Source: Burkholderia sp. Leaf177
GTDB taxonomy: Bacteria > Pseudomonadota > Gammaproteobacteria > Burkholderiales > Burkholderiaceae
Length of the DNA: 64,000 nucleotides
Direction: 5' to 3'
Assembly: GCF_001424345.1 (NCBI RefSeq)
Contig: NZ_LMPF01000023.1
Location: 591,984 to 655,983, forward strand
The notes below the pieces were generated by a model. It was not told where the DNA came from and did not search any database. It worked only from the letters and a program-made list of their open reading frames with translations. The position numbers and the translations under genes were made by a program. Below are positions 32,380 through 42,105 of this stretch, piece after piece; within the stretch, counting starts at the first letter, position 1; the number at the start of each line of letters is the position of its first letter.

Positions 32380-33399
32380 ATGCCCGAATCGTTTCGCATC
32401 GCCGATGAAATCTCGATCTCCGACGTCGCGCTAAAAGCCGGCGTCTCTGTCGCGACAGTATCGCGCGTGCTCAACGGCCACACCAACGTGCGTGAGCCGA
32501 CCCGGGACAAAGTCCTCGCGGCGATCAAGGCAAGTGGTTATCGCGTCAACGAACTCGCCCGCAATTTGCGCACCGCGGAAAGCCGCCTGCTGCTCACCAT
32601 GGTCCCCGATTTCAGCAATCCGTTCTACTCGGCGATAGTGCAAGGCATCGACAGCGTCGCGCGCCAGAACGGCTATTTCATGCTGCTGTGCGACACGGGC
32701 GCCGATCCCGGCCGCGAGCGCAGCTACTTCGATTTGCTTCGCGGGCGCCGCGCCGATGGCGCCATCTGCCTGGACCCGGCCGCCGTGCAAAAAGCCCTCG
32801 TCGAAGAAGCCTCCGCGCTGCCGTGGGTCGCGTGCTGCGAATTCGATCCGGCGGCGGGCGTGCCTTACGTCGGTATCGATAACCATGGGGCAGCCGGCGA
32901 CGCCGTGCGCCATCTCCTCAGCCGCGGTCACACGAAGATTGCGCTGATCAATTCAGGCCACGGATATCTATACGGCCGGCAGCGCGCGGATGGCTACAGG
33001 GATGCGCTGAGCGCGGCGGGTATCGAAGCGGATCCCGCATGGCATATCGACCTCGATACACTCGACTACGCTGCAGGCGAAGCCGCCGCGCACACGCTTT
33101 CGCGGCTTCGGCGCAACCGTCCAACGGCGGTTTTCGCCGTGTCGGACACGCTTGCCATCGGCGTGATCAACGGCCTGCGCAGCGCCGGCCTCAGCGTTCC
33201 CGACGACATGGCGGTGATGGGTTTCGACGATATCGCGGTCGCCGCGCAGATCGATCCGCCGCTGACCACGGTCGCGCAGCCGATGCGCGAGCTCGGCGAA
33301 ACGGCTGCGCATCTTCTGCTCAAGCGCCTGCGCGATCCGCATGCAGAAGTGCCCGGCGTGGTGCTGCCGCACAAGCTGATGATACGAAGGAGCGCGTGA
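32380..33399 (+). CDS. LacI-family transcription regulator
   Basis: The 339-aa repressor has the N-terminal LacI helix-turn-helix and hinge (residues 12-60: ISDVALKAGVSVATVSRVLNG...VREPTRDKVLAAIKASGY) and a sugar-binding effector domain like RbsR/PurR (LLLTMVPDFSNPFYSAIVQGID, VMGFDDIAVAAQIDPPLTTVAQP). It is the first gene of a sugar transport operon and ends 1 bp before the ATPase ATG. A perfect palindrome lies 41 bp upstream, so autoregulation and control of the whole operon by an inducing sugar are likely. Confidence 0.92.
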   Translation: MPESFRIADEISISDVALKAGVSVATVSRVLNGHTNVREPTRDKVLAAIKASGYRVNELARNLRTAESRLLLTMVPDFSNPFYSAIVQGIDSVARQNGYFMLLCDTGADPGRERSYFDLLRGRRADGAICLDPAAVQKALVEEASALPWVACCEFDPAAGVPYVGIDNHGAAGDAVRHLLSRGHTKIALINSGHGYLYGRQRADGYRDALSAAGIEADPAWHIDLDTLDYAAGEAAAHTLSRLRRNRPTAVFAVSDTLAIGVINGLRSAGLSVPDDMAVMGFDDIAVAAQIDPPLTTVAQPMRELGETAAHLLLKRLRDPHAEVPGVVLPHKLMIRRSA

Positions 33400-33400
33400 C

Positions 33401-34888
33401 ATGAGCCTCGCTGTCGGCTTCGATAACATCGCCAAGCAGTTCGGCCCCGTGCGCGTGCTGCACGGCGTCACGTTCGATCTTGCGCCCGGCCGCGTCTACG
33501 GTTTGCTCGGCGAGAACGGCGCGGGGAAATCGACGCTCATGAAGATCCTCGCCGGCTACGAGCGGCCGACGACCGGCGCGTTATCGATCAACGGCGTGGT
33601 CCAGTCATTCGAAAGTTCCCGCGACGCCGAAGCCGCCGGCATCGTGCTGATCCACCAGGAATTGAATCTCGCGGATCATTTGAGCATCGTACAGAACATG
33701 TTTCTCGGCCACGAGAAGCGGCGCGGATTTTTCCTCGATGAACCCACCATGCGCGAAGCCGCCCGCGCGCGTCTCGCCGATGTCGGCCTGCATCAGCATC
33801 CGGACACGCGCGTGCGGGACCTGATCGTCGCGGAAAAGCAGCTCGTCGAAATTGCAAAAGCCATGCTGCGCGATGCACGCCTTCTGATCATGGACGAACC
33901 GACCGCAACGCTCACGCCTTCGGAAACACAGCGCCTTTTTGCATTGATGGCGCGGCTGAAGGAGGACGGCGTAACGATCGTCTATATCTCGCACAAGCTC
34001 GACGAAGTGGAGCGCGTGACGGACGAAGTGATCGTGATGCGCGATGGCCGCTTTGTCACGCGCAGTCCGACGGCTGAAACATCGCGCCAGCAGATGGCGA
34101 ATCAGATGGTCGGGCGCGAGGTATCGGACATGTTTCCCGACAAGCCGCCGCTAGCCCCGGACGCGCCCACTGCTTTCAAAGTCGATAACGCGTTCGTCCC
34201 CGGCTGGGCGGAAAATGTCAGCTTCTCCGTGCGCGCAGGCGAAGTATTTGGTTTCGCGGGATTGGTCGGCGCGGGACGCACGGAATTGTTCGAAGGGCTG
34301 ATCGGTTTGCGGGCTTTGACCGCGGGCCGCATGGAACTGGAAGGTCTCCAGATCAATCCACGCAACCCGCGCGCGGCGATGAAAAACGGCATCACGTATT
34401 TGAGCGAAGACCGCAAAGGCCGCGGCCTGCACGTCGACATGGCGCTGAAAGACAACCTGACGATGATGACGCTCGAGCGCTACGCGCATCCGCTGCTCGA
34501 CGGCAATGCGGAACGCGATGCTCTGCAAAAAGCCGTGCAGGATTTCGGCATTCGCACGGGCAATCTTGCGAGCCGTGCACGCATGTTGTCGGGCGGCAAT
34601 CAACAAAAGCTCGCGCTCGCGAAATTCCTGCATCCCGATCCGCGCGTGGTCGTGCTCGATGAACCCACGCGCGGCGTCGATGTCGGCGCAAAACGCGATA
34701 TTTATTTCCTGATCCATGCGCTGGCTGCCGAGGGGCGCGCGGTCATCGTCATCTCGTCCGAACTGATCGAGCTGATTGGCTTGTGTCATCGCGTGGCGGT
34801 GATGCGCGGCGGGCATCTCGTCGCGACGCTCGGTTCGGAACAACTCACTGAAGAGAGGTTGATCGCGCATGCGACCGGCACACACTGA
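33401..34888 (+). CDS. Sugar ABC transporter ATP-binding protein, duplicated (RbsA/XylG type)
   Basis: The 495-aa protein has two ABC domains. The first (1-235) has Walker [10 protein letters not shown] and Walker [13 protein letters not shown]. The second (255-495) has a degenerate Walker A-like GLVGAGRTE, the signature [15 protein letters not shown] and Walker [14 protein letters not shown]. This double arrangement with a weak second Walker A is typical of carbohydrate uptake CUT2 ATPases. It overlaps the permease gene by 20 bp, indicating translational coupling. Confidence 0.93.
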   Translation: MSLAVGFDNIAKQFGPVRVLHGVTFDLAPGRVYGLLGENGAGKSTLMKILAGYERPTTGALSINGVVQSFESSRDAEAAGIVLIHQELNLADHLSIVQNMFLGHEKRRGFFLDEPTMREAARARLADVGLHQHPDTRVRDLIVAEKQLVEIAKAMLRDARLLIMDEPTATLTPSETQRLFALMARLKEDGVTIVYISHKLDEVERVTDEVIVMRDGRFVTRSPTAETSRQQMANQMVGREVSDMFPDKPPLAPDAPTAFKVDNAFVPGWAENVSFSVRAGEVFGFAGLVGAGRTELFEGLIGLRALTAGRMELEGLQINPRNPRAAMKNGITYLSEDRKGRGLHVDMALKDNLTMMTLERYAHPLLDGNAERDALQKAVQDFGIRTGNLASRARMLSGGNQQKLALAKFLHPDPRVVVLDEPTRGVDVGAKRDIYFLIHALAAEGRAVIVISSELIELIGLCHRVAVMRGGHLVATLGSEQLTEERLIAHATGTH

Positions 34889-35891
34889 AGGCGTGGAAGT
34901 ATCGAAACGCAGCCGTCTCGGCGGACTTGCGCGGCGCCTGCATGGCGTCGGTCCGTTGCTCGGGTTGATCGCGCTGTGCGTTGGCGGGACGCTGCTCAAT
35001 CCCGATTTCGCCACCTTCGACAACGCCATGAACGTCCTCACGCGAACGTCGTTCATCGGCATCATCGCGGTGGGAATGACGTTCGTGATCATCTCGGGCG
35101 GTATCGATTTGTCGGTCGGATCGATGGCCGCGCTGATCGCCGGCAGCATGATCTGGACGATGAACACGCTCGCTCACGGCGTAGGCGGACACAGCTTCGC
35201 ACCGCTGATGATCATTGCGATCGGTATCGTTTTAGCCCTTGTTTTAGGCGGTCTTTTTGGTTTGGCGCATGGTCTGCTCGTGACGAAAGGGCGCATAGAA
35301 CCGTTTATCGTGACGCTCGGAACGCTGGGGATTTTTCGCGCTGTGCTTACATGGCTCGCGGACGGCGGCGCGCTCACGCTCGACAACACCTTGTCCGATC
35401 TTTACGGTCCCGTGTACTACGCAAGTCTCTTCGGCATTCCTGTGCCGATATGGGTCTTCCTGATCGTCGCGGCGGGCGGCGTGGTCGTTCTGAATCGCAC
35501 CGTGTTCGGGCGGCACGTCCAGGCGATCGGATCGAATGAACAGGTTGCGCGTTACGCCGCCATTCGCGTGGATAGCGTGAAGATCGTCACGTACGTGCTG
35601 CTCGGTCTTTGCGTGGGCGTAGCGACCGTGTTGTACGTGCCGCGCCTCGGGTCCGCGACGCCGACAACGGGCCTGCTCTGGGAACTCGAAGCGATTGCGG
35701 CCGTGGTCGTTGGTGGCACGGCGCTCAGGGGCGGCGAAGGACGTGTGATCGGAACGGTGATCGGCGCAATCCTGTTGTCCGTGATCGCGAACATCCTGAA
35801 TCTCACCAGCATCATCAGCGTGTATCTCAACGCGGCAGTGCAGGGCGCCGTGATTATTTTCGTAGCGTTTTTACAGCGTGGACGTCGTTGA
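34869..35891 (+). CDS. Sugar ABC transporter permease (RbsC type)
   Basis: The 340-aa inner-membrane protein has about 8-10 TM segments and CUT2 permease motifs such as [19 protein letters not shown] and [27 protein letters not shown]. It starts inside the end of the ATPase gene, with GAGAGG about 10 nt before the ATG. It would form the channel for the sugar bound by the periplasmic protein encoded next. Only one permease gene is present, so it probably acts as a homodimer. Confidence 0.92.
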   Translation: MRPAHTEGVEVSKRSRLGGLARRLHGVGPLLGLIALCVGGTLLNPDFATFDNAMNVLTRTSFIGIIAVGMTFVIISGGIDLSVGSMAALIAGSMIWTMNTLAHGVGGHSFAPLMIIAIGIVLALVLGGLFGLAHGLLVTKGRIEPFIVTLGTLGIFRAVLTWLADGGALTLDNTLSDLYGPVYYASLFGIPVPIWVFLIVAAGGVVVLNRTVFGRHVQAIGSNEQVARYAAIRVDSVKIVTYVLLGLCVGVATVLYVPRLGSATPTTGLLWELEAIAAVVVGGTALRGGEGRVIGTVIGAILLSVIANILNLTSIISVYLNAAVQGAVIIFVAFLQRGRR

Positions 35892-35954
35892 AGTCTGTTC
35901 GAACCGTGCCCTGAAACCCTCTCAGGCGCCTGACATGACAATGGAGACACAGCA

Positions 35955-36905
35955 ATGAAAAACATTCTTCGCGCACTCGGCGCATTGACGTTGGCAGCAA
36001 GCGCCGTCTCGGCCATCGCCGCCGATAAAGTCACGCTCGGCGTTGCCATTCCAACGGCCACGCACGGCTTCACGGGCGGTATCGTGTGGTGGGCCAACGA
36101 AGCGAAAAAAGAACTGGAGAAAGCGCATCCGGATCTGAAGATCATCGTCAAGACGGCTGGCGGCGCGCCCGAACAGGCGAACCAGTTACAGGATCTCGTG
36201 ACTGTCAACAAGATCAACGCGCTGGTGATTTTCCCGTTTGAATCCGCTTCCTTGACGCAGCCCGTCGCGCAGGTCAAGAAGAAGGGCGTGTACGTGACAG
36301 TGGTGGATCGCGGTCTGACCGATACCAGCGCGCAGGACGCGTACGTGGCCGGCGACAACACCGCGTTCGGCAAGCTGCCCGCCGAATATCTCGCGAAGAC
36401 GCTGGATGGCAAAGGCGACATTGTCGCGTTGCGCGGCATTCCGACCACGCTCGATAACGAACGCTGGACCGCGTTTGAATCGGTGATCAAGCAGCATTCC
36501 GACATGAAAGTGCTCGACGCAAAATACGCCAACTGGAATCGCGACGACGCATTCAAGGTGATGCAGGATTACCTGACGCGTTTCAAGCATATCGATGCAG
36601 TCTGGGCCGCCGACGACGACATGATGATCGGCGTGCTGAAGGCCATCGACCAGGCGAAGCGCACGGATATCAAGGAAGTATTCGGCGGCGCGGGATCGAA
36701 GGAAGCGGTCAAGCGGATCATGGACGGCGACAAGCGGGTTCAGGCCGACGTGTCGTACTCGCCGAAGTTTATCTACGACGCGATCAAGCTCACGGCCGAA
36801 GCACGCCTGAAGGGTGAAAAGTTGCCAGCTACGACCATCATTCCGTCGGTGCTGATCACGAAAGACAACGCCAAGCAGTTCTATTATCCGAACTCGCCGT
36901 TCTGA
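35955..36905 (+). CDS. Sugar ABC transporter substrate-binding protein (RbsB type)
   Basis: The 316-aa precursor has a signal peptide (cleavage near SAIAADK) and a type-I periplasmic sugar-binding fold: [67 protein letters not shown] and [20 protein letters not shown]. It is related to ribose, rhamnose and polyol binders. The Trp pair near the N-terminus (GGIVWWAN) may stack on the sugar ring. The ligand is not known. Confidence 0.92.
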   Translation: MKNILRALGALTLAASAVSAIAADKVTLGVAIPTATHGFTGGIVWWANEAKKELEKAHPDLKIIVKTAGGAPEQANQLQDLVTVNKINALVIFPFESASLTQPVAQVKKKGVYVTVVDRGLTDTSAQDAYVAGDNTAFGKLPAEYLAKTLDGKGDIVALRGIPTTLDNERWTAFESVIKQHSDMKVLDAKYANWNRDDAFKVMQDYLTRFKHIDAVWAADDDMMIGVLKAIDQAKRTDIKEVFGGAGSKEAVKRIMDGDKRVQADVSYSPKFIYDAIKLTAEARLKGEKLPATTIIPSVLITKDNAKQFYYPNSPF

Positions 36906-36920
36906 GCTGTATAGACGATC

Positions 36921-37976
36921 ATGAAAACCATCAAAGGCCCGGCCATTTTTCTGGCGCAATTTCTCGGCGATGAATTGCCCTTCGACAACCTCGCGCATCT
37001 GGCAGGCTGGGCGAAGGGGCTGGGCTACGAAGGCATTCAGGTTCCATGCGATCCACGCTTGATCGATCTCGAACAAGCCGCGACAAGCGATGCCTATTGC
37101 GACGATCTGCGCCGCGTGGTTGAGGACGCGGGCGTGTGCATAACGGAGTTATCGACGCATTTGCAGGGGCAGCTCGTGGCGGTTCATCCCGCCTACGACA
37201 CGCTTTTCGATGGCTTCGCCGCACAGCATGTTCGCGGCGATCCGGAAGCGCGCACAGCGTGGGCGATCGAGCAGGTCGGATTCGCGGCAGCCGCGTCCAG
37301 ACGCCTTGGCCTGAACGCGCACGTGACGTTTTCAGGCGCGCTGGCGTGGCCATATTTGTATCCGTGGCCGCAGCGCCCGCCGGGTCTGATCGAAACAGCA
37401 TTTGGCGAGCTTGCGCAACGGTGGCGCCCCTTGCTCGACGCCTTCGATCAAGCCGGTGTTGACGTGTGCTACGAGTTGCATCCGGGCGAGGATCTGCATG
37501 ACGGCGTGACCTTTGACCGGTTTCTGGACGCCGTCGATCATCATCCGCGCGCCAACATACTTTTTGATCCCAGCCATTTCCTGCTGCAACAACTGGACTA
37601 CCTTCAGTTCATCGATATCTATCATGAACGTATCAAGGCGTTTCACGTGAAGGACGCCGAGTTCAGGCCGAACGGCCGCCAGGGCGTGTACGGCGGTTAT
37701 TCGGTCTGGGTGGATCGCGCTGGCCGCTTCCGGTCTCTTGGCGACGGGCAGATCGACTTCGGCGCGATCTTCTCGAAGATGGCCCAGTACGACTTCCCCG
37801 GCTGGGCCGTGCTCGAATGGGAATGCGCACTGAAGCATCCAGAAGATGGCGCGCGCGAAGGCGCGGCCTTTATTCGCGAACACATCATTCGCGTCGCGGA
37901 TCGTGCCTTCGATGACTTCGCCGGAAGCGGTGCGAACGGTGAGTCTTTACGGGAAGTGCTTGGAATTCGCAGGTAG
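36921..37976 (+). CDS. Sugar phosphate isomerase/epimerase family protein (xylose isomerase-like TIM barrel)
   Basis: The 351-aa protein has an AP endonuclease-2/xylose isomerase-like TIM barrel with the metal site residues visible as YELHPGEDLHDG (Glu near 187), FDPSHFLLQ (Asp and His), FHVKDAEF (His and Asp) and VLEWECALKHPEDG (Glu near 300). Such enzymes isomerise or epimerise free sugars. It is 15 bp after the binding-protein gene and closes the operon, so it probably acts first on the imported sugar. No kinase or dehydrogenase follows, so the rest of the pathway is elsewhere. Confidence 0.88.
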   Translation: MKTIKGPAIFLAQFLGDELPFDNLAHLAGWAKGLGYEGIQVPCDPRLIDLEQAATSDAYCDDLRRVVEDAGVCITELSTHLQGQLVAVHPAYDTLFDGFAAQHVRGDPEARTAWAIEQVGFAAAASRRLGLNAHVTFSGALAWPYLYPWPQRPPGLIETAFGELAQRWRPLLDAFDQAGVDVCYELHPGEDLHDGVTFDRFLDAVDHHPRANILFDPSHFLLQQLDYLQFIDIYHERIKAFHVKDAEFRPNGRQGVYGGYSVWVDRAGRFRSLGDGQIDFGAIFSKMAQYDFPGWAVLEWECALKHPEDGAREGAAFIREHIIRVADRAFDDFAGSGANGESLREVLGIRR

Positions 37977-38017
37977 CCTGCCCAGACGTCGTATTGCTGT
38001 TGCGCTCACCCGCATAA

Positions 38018-39154
38018 TCACCCCGGACCAATCAAAGTGAAGCTTGTCACGTCAACCAGCACACGCGGTTGGCGGCCGGGACGTAGCCGCCCGGCAATCC
38101 GCACGAAGGTGCGATCGTCGAGATGCGCCGCAACTGCCTTTGCATACTGTTCATTATTCAGTACGACACGTGCCTTGATAGTCTCCTTGTCATGCTGAAG
38201 CAACCCGACGACGACTTCGCCCGCGCGGTTTCCTTCAATGTCGAATTGCCCGTTCAGATGTTCGACGGTGCCAATGAATACGTCGTCGCGATCATGCTCG
38301 ACATCACGCAGCTCACGGCGCACTTCCTCTATGCGCCCAAAATGATCGCTTTTGATCCGAATGCTTTCGGTTACTGGAATATCTTGCGGCAACGTGACAG
38401 TCGTTGCCCAACGAAACGACAGGTCGATGTTGTTATGGATCTCTTCGTCATGCATACGCGTTAGCGCCTCGCACAAATTCGAGGAAACCACAGGCGAGCG
38501 CGCGCCTTTTTGCGAATCGACAAAGCGCGTAAGTGTGTCTGTCTCGATAGCATCGACGAGGTCCAGCACGCCGCGCCGCGCACTCAGCATGGTCATGCGA
38601 ACGAACGACTCGTTGGGGTTGGTGAGCGCCAGTGTGGATGGTGTTTCCATGGCGTCGACCGGGCACGACACGCGCACCACGAAGCTGCCACGCTCTGTGT
38701 GGCCGAACCGCGCGTGACTTGCAAGCTGCGTGGCTTCGCCCCTGTGAAGGCGAGGGTGATGGGCCTGTGGCCGCAGCACCGTGCATGCCGAAGCGAGAAG
38801 GATCTGTTCGGCGCCCAAAAGCAACGACGCTGCGAATGACAACGGCAAACCCTCGTTGAACACGCCGCCGCCTGTCACCCGGTAATACATGGAGTCGTCA
38901 CGGGAAATCGCGGCAAGCTGAATCAGATCCGCCGGCTTCATGCCTTGCAGCTCCGCGAGTTTGGACATGGCGAGCTCGCACGCCTCCGCATAATCCGGCG
39001 CGAGGTGGTCCATGGGAATGACGATCTGGCGGCGCGGCGCTGATGCATGGTTGAACACGTACAAACCATTCACCATGCCATCGGGCAGCAATTGCCATCC
39101 GAGCGACTGAATGAAATCGCGCAGGCCTGACGGAGAGAGCGTGCTAGGCGTCAT
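38018..39154 (-). CDS. Unknown protein, second gene of the DUF4365 cassette
   Basis: This 378-aa soluble protein belongs to no family I recognise. The N-terminus (MTPSTLSPSGLRDFIQSLGWQ) begins a helical and beta-rich first part. A mixed middle (about 210-290) carries ARRGVLDLVDAIE and ALTRMHDEEIHNNI. The last 75 residues look like a beta-barrel (FIGTVEHLNGQF, GEVVVGLLQHDKETIKARVVL, FVRIAGRLRPGRQPRVLVDVTSF), perhaps OB-like. I start at ATG 39154, which lies inside the end of the upstream DUF4365 gene (11-bp overlap), showing that the two are made together. A part in nucleic-acid defence is inference from the partner. Confidence 0.65.
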   Translation of the reverse strand: MTPSTLSPSGLRDFIQSLGWQLLPDGMVNGLYVFNHASAPRRQIVIPMDHLAPDYAEACELAMSKLAELQGMKPADLIQLAAISRDDSMYYRVTGGGVFNEGLPLSFAASLLLGAEQILLASACTVLRPQAHHPRLHRGEATQLASHARFGHTERGSFVVRVSCPVDAMETPSTLALTNPNESFVRMTMLSARRGVLDLVDAIETDTLTRFVDSQKGARSPVVSSNLCEALTRMHDEEIHNNIDLSFRWATTVTLPQDIPVTESIRIKSDHFGRIEEVRRELRDVEHDRDDVFIGTVEHLNGQFDIEGNRAGEVVVGLLQHDKETIKARVVLNNEQYAKAVAAHLDDRTFVRIAGRLRPGRQPRVLVDVTSFTLIGPG

Positions 39155-39713
39155 GTGATACCCGATCAGTAAGGCTTGGATAAGCAGGGATTTCGCGCCG
39201 CGAGATGCTTGCCATGAGGTGCATGAGACCGACTCCGTCGAATGTCTGTTTCTTCGGAATCTTGACGGTGACTCCTGCTGTGTTGTTCGTGGCCGGGGCG
39301 CCGCGCAAGCTGACCCAGTAAGCGCATTTGCGCAGCACGAGTTGCTCTTCGGAGTGCTCCAGCCAGTCCTCGGCGTTCGGAGGCAAAAACAGCACGGCAA
39401 GTATTCTCGGCGATGCGTGGGTCTCACGGCGCAAGGCGTCGTATTGCTGCGTGCCGGAAAGAAAGTAGGAGAGCGATTCGCCGTCGTCGAACGGCACCTT
39501 GACGGTTGCCTTCAACTGAACCTTGATGTCGACCTCGGTCAGGGCGCCACCATTCGGGAACGGTTCCCAACCCGTAAGAATGGCGTCGATGCCCGCATTG
39601 TCGTCGTGCCGGTTGCTGATCTTGCAGTTGACGCCGGCGTGCGAAGCAATGGCATGGAGATAAGCGTAGCTCAGCTCCGATTCCCTGTTCAGTGTTGAAA
39701 GTGCAATGGCCAT
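39144..39713 (-). CDS. DUF4365-type nuclease-like protein
   Basis: The 189-aa protein resembles DUF4365. It has an early Glu pair (E11/E13 in NRESELSYAYLHAIA), then D43 (NAGIDAILTG) and Q66-x-K68 (DIKVQLKAT). This spacing fits the D...QxK core of restriction-endonuclease-like folds, so DNA or RNA cleavage is plausible. The end has HLMASISRREIP. The start is ATG 39713 with GCGGGAG 5 nt upstream. A perfect 12-bp inverted repeat (39721-39756) runs into this ribosome site. The next gene overlaps by 11 bp. DUF4365 proteins turn up in defence loci. Confidence 0.7.
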   Translation of the reverse strand: MAIALSTLNRESELSYAYLHAIASHAGVNCKISNRHDDNAGIDAILTGWEPFPNGGALTEVDIKVQLKATVKVPFDDGESLSYFLSGTQQYDALRRETHASPRILAVLFLPPNAEDWLEHSEEQLVLRKCAYWVSLRGAPATNNTAGVTVKIPKKQTFDGVGLMHLMASISRREIPAYPSLTDRVSHDA

Positions 39714-39720
39714 GATGCTC

Positions 39721-39756
39721 CCGCTAATGTTTCCTATCGAAAGCAAACATTAGCGG
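39721..39756 (-). promoter_or_regulatory. 12-bp inverted repeat reaching into the DUF4365 ribosome site
   Basis: CCGCTAATGTTT (39721-39732) and AAACATTAGCGG (39745-39756) are perfect reverse complements around a 12-nt spacer. On the transcript, the 3' arm ends in GCGG, the first half of the GCGGGAG ribosome site, so a folded hairpin could block translation. It could equally be a protein operator. Confidence 0.75.
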
Positions 39757-39821
39757 CTTCCCAAAATCGCCGCCTGATGGAATTTTCAGTTCGACAAAAT
39801 TTGGCAATTCTGTGCGGTCGT

Positions 39822-39854
39822 AAAAAAAACGCCGACGCGAATGCGCCGGCGTTT
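39822..39854 (-). terminator. Rho-independent terminator of gnd
   Basis: On the minus strand, AAACGCCG (39854-39847) pairs with CGGCGTTT (39834-39827), with further GCG pairing inside, and is followed by a tract of eight T. It lies 31 bp after the gnd stop codon. Confidence 0.85.
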
Positions 39855-39885
39855 GAACACTATCGATCAGGTGCTTCTGGAGCCC

Positions 39886-41292
39886 TTACGACCAGTCAGC
39901 GTGAAAGCTTCCTTCCTTGTCCACGCGCTCGAACGTATGCGCGCCGAAGAAGTCACGTTGCGCCTGCACCAGATTTGCCGGCAGCGTCTCCGAGCGATAG
40001 CTGTCGTAATACGCCACCGCCGATGAAAACGCCGGCACGGGCACGCCCGCCTTCACCGCCGCGACAACAACTTCGCGCAGCGCGTCCTGATACTTCGCGG
40101 CGATGTCGCTGAAATACGGATCGAGCAGCAAGTTGTGCAAGTCGCCGTTCGTCTTGTACGCATCCGTGATCTTCTGCAGGAAACCCGCGCGGATGATGCA
40201 GCCAGCACGGAAGATCTTCGCGATCTGGCCGTACTGCAGATCCCACTTGTATTCTTCCGATGCCGCGCGCAACTGCGCAAAACCCTGCGCATACGAAACG
40301 ATCTTGCTCAGGAACAACGCGCGCCGCACGGATTCCACGAATGCATCGCGGTCGCCATCGAATTTCGGCGACGGACCCTTCAGCTGCTTGCTCGCCTCCA
40401 CGCGCTGATCTTTCAGCGACGACAGCACGCGCGCAAACACGGCTTCGGTGATCAGCGGCAGCGGTGCGCCGAGATCGAGCGCATTCTGGCTCGTCCACTT
40501 GCCCGTGCCTTTTTGCGCGGCGCGATCGAGGATGACATCGACCAGATCCTTGCCCGTTTCTTCGTCCTTCTTCGAGAAGATCTTCGAGGTGATCTCGATC
40601 AGGTAACTATCCAGTTCACCCTTGTTCCACTCGACATAAACCTTGCCGAGTTCTTCGTTCGACAAACCTGCCACGCGCTTCAACACGTCGTAGCTTTCGG
40701 CGATCAGCTGCATGTCGCCGTATTCAATCCCGTTGTGCACCATCTTCACGTAATGACCCGCGCCGTCCGGACCCATGTAGGCCACGCAAGGCTCACCGTC
40801 CGGCGCCTTCGCGGCGATCTCGGTGAGGATCGGGGCGACGAGATCGTAGGCTTCCTTCTGGCCGCCCGGCATGATCGACGGGCCTTTCAGCGCGCCTTCT
40901 TCTCCACCCGATACACCCGTGCCGATGAAATGCAGGCCCGATTTCGCGAGGTCGGTGTTGCGGCGGATGGTGTCGGTGAAATGAGTGTTGCCGCCGTCAA
41001 TCAGGATGTCGCCTTTTTCAAGCAGCGGGCGCAACGAATCAATGGTTGCATCGGTGCCCTGACCGGCTTTCACCATCAGCAAGATACGACGCGGTTTTTC
41101 CAGCGACTCGACGAATTCTTCCAGCGTGTAAGAAGGCACGAGCTTTTTGTCAGGATGTTCGGCGATCAGTTCGTCGGTTTTCTCGCGACTGCGGTTATAG
41201 ACCGATACCGCGTGCCCGCGGCTCTCGATGTTCAATGCCAGATTGCGTCCCATGACGGCGAGGCCGACAACGCCGATTGCTTGTTTGCTCAT
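39886..41292 (-). CDS. gnd: 6-phosphogluconate dehydrogenase, decarboxylating
   Basis: The 468-aa enzyme has the N-terminal NADP Rossmann loop ([21 protein letters not shown]), the [10 protein letters not shown] region, the signature [19 protein letters not shown] (catalytic Lys nearby) and [19 protein letters not shown], with a C-terminal [28 protein letters not shown] tail. It oxidises 6-phosphogluconate to ribulose 5-phosphate and CO2 with NADPH made. The length is that of the long bacterial form. The ATG at 41292 has GGAGA upstream; longer in-frame extensions are unsupported. It stands alone. Confidence 0.96.
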   Translation of the reverse strand: MSKQAIGVVGLAVMGRNLALNIESRGHAVSVYNRSREKTDELIAEHPDKKLVPSYTLEEFVESLEKPRRILLMVKAGQGTDATIDSLRPLLEKGDILIDGGNTHFTDTIRRNTDLAKSGLHFIGTGVSGGEEGALKGPSIMPGGQKEAYDLVAPILTEIAAKAPDGEPCVAYMGPDGAGHYVKMVHNGIEYGDMQLIAESYDVLKRVAGLSNEELGKVYVEWNKGELDSYLIEITSKIFSKKDEETGKDLVDVILDRAAQKGTGKWTSQNALDLGAPLPLITEAVFARVLSSLKDQRVEASKQLKGPSPKFDGDRDAFVESVRRALFLSKIVSYAQGFAQLRAASEEYKWDLQYGQIAKIFRAGCIIRAGFLQKITDAYKTNGDLHNLLLDPYFSDIAAKYQDALREVVVAAVKAGVPVPAFSSAVAYYDSYRSETLPANLVQAQRDFFGAHTFERVDKEGSFHADWS

Positions 41293-41695
41293 GTTTCTCT
41301 CCGAATGACCGGAGCGCTTGCGGTTCGTGGCCGCGCACGCTGCGGATGCGTTTGTGTCAATGGGGGCGGTGCCCGCGACGGTGTTCGGACCGGGCACCGT
41401 GCCACCATGCGGATGGCGCCGGGGCACTGGGACCCGGCGGTGCGCAATGTGCCGCCGCTGCCGCCCGCCGAACGCCGCGCGGAACGCGCAGACCGAGCGA
41501 GATTACCACTTTGACACGCAACTGGCAGGCATCGGTTGGGTTCGGAGCGTTATGCAGGCACGTTTCGCGAGGTAAGCGGACAAAAAAGGCGCTCTGGATT
41601 TACCCGTCGAGCGGCCCGTTCACCACCGGTCTAGAATGAGCGTCCCGGCCCGTTCCAGGACCGGTCCGCGCGAAAAGGCGCACCAGGGCAAACGC
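41293..41695. other. Divergent gap between gnd and the GIY-YIG-like gene
   Basis: No gene is supported in these 403 bp. The gnd ribosome site is at the left edge. A 9-bp inverted repeat, CGGTGCCCG (41367-41375) and CGGGCACCG (41391-41399), lies 75 bp upstream of gnd and may be an operator or a transcript hairpin. Confidence 0.5.
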
Positions 41696-42031
41696 ATGGC
41701 GCTTCGAAAGAAGGTTCATCACTATCACGTCTATGTTGTCGAACTCGCCGATCCGGTCTGGAACGAAGCGCGTTTTCGTCGCGCCAATCCGGATTACGTG
41801 CTGGGCAAGCCGTTCGTCTATGTGGGCATGACGGGTATCGATCCGGACGTTCGTTTCGACAAACACAAGGCCGGCATTCAGTCGAACCGTTATGTGCGTG
41901 ATTTCGGGCTGCGCCTGTTGCCGCAACTGTACGAGTTGTATAACCCGATGCCTTACGAAGGCGCGCGGGAAATGGAAGTGGAGCTGGCCATAGGCTTGCG
42001 AGAAGCAGGATACGGCGTCTGGCAGGCTTGA
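41696..42031 (+). CDS. GIY-YIG nuclease-like small protein
   Basis: The 111-aa protein has a possible variant GIY-YIG fold: HYHVYVVELADPVW as the first strand, then FVYVGMTG and DVRFDKHKAG as the strand-turn and catalytic Arg/His region, and a late Glu-rich AREMEVELAIGLREAG. The first motif is VYVVEL instead of GIYxL, so the assignment is tentative. ATG 41696 is used; an in-frame ATG 20 codons upstream has no better ribosome site. Such stand-alone domains act in repair or mobile DNA, but many are not characterised. Confidence 0.5.
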   Translation: MALRKKVHHYHVYVVELADPVWNEARFRRANPDYVLGKPFVYVGMTGIDPDVRFDKHKAGIQSNRYVRDFGLRLLPQLYELYNPMPYEGAREMEVELAIGLREAGYGVWQA

Positions 42032-42105
42032 CCGGCATAAGCCAAGCGGCGTGCGGATCAAAGAAATACCGTGCGCGAGAAATTCAGACTAATCAGGAGC
42101 AGCAC

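Noticed and set aside
34151-35167. A long minus-strand frame across the sugar ATPase and permease genes
   Set aside because: It is antisense to two conserved ABC genes and has the composition of a shadow frame.
40135-41514. A 459-codon open frame opposite gnd
   Set aside because: It mirrors the gnd coding strand and extends past its start. The Arg/Gln/His-rich translation has no recognisable fold, while gnd is a full-length conserved enzyme.
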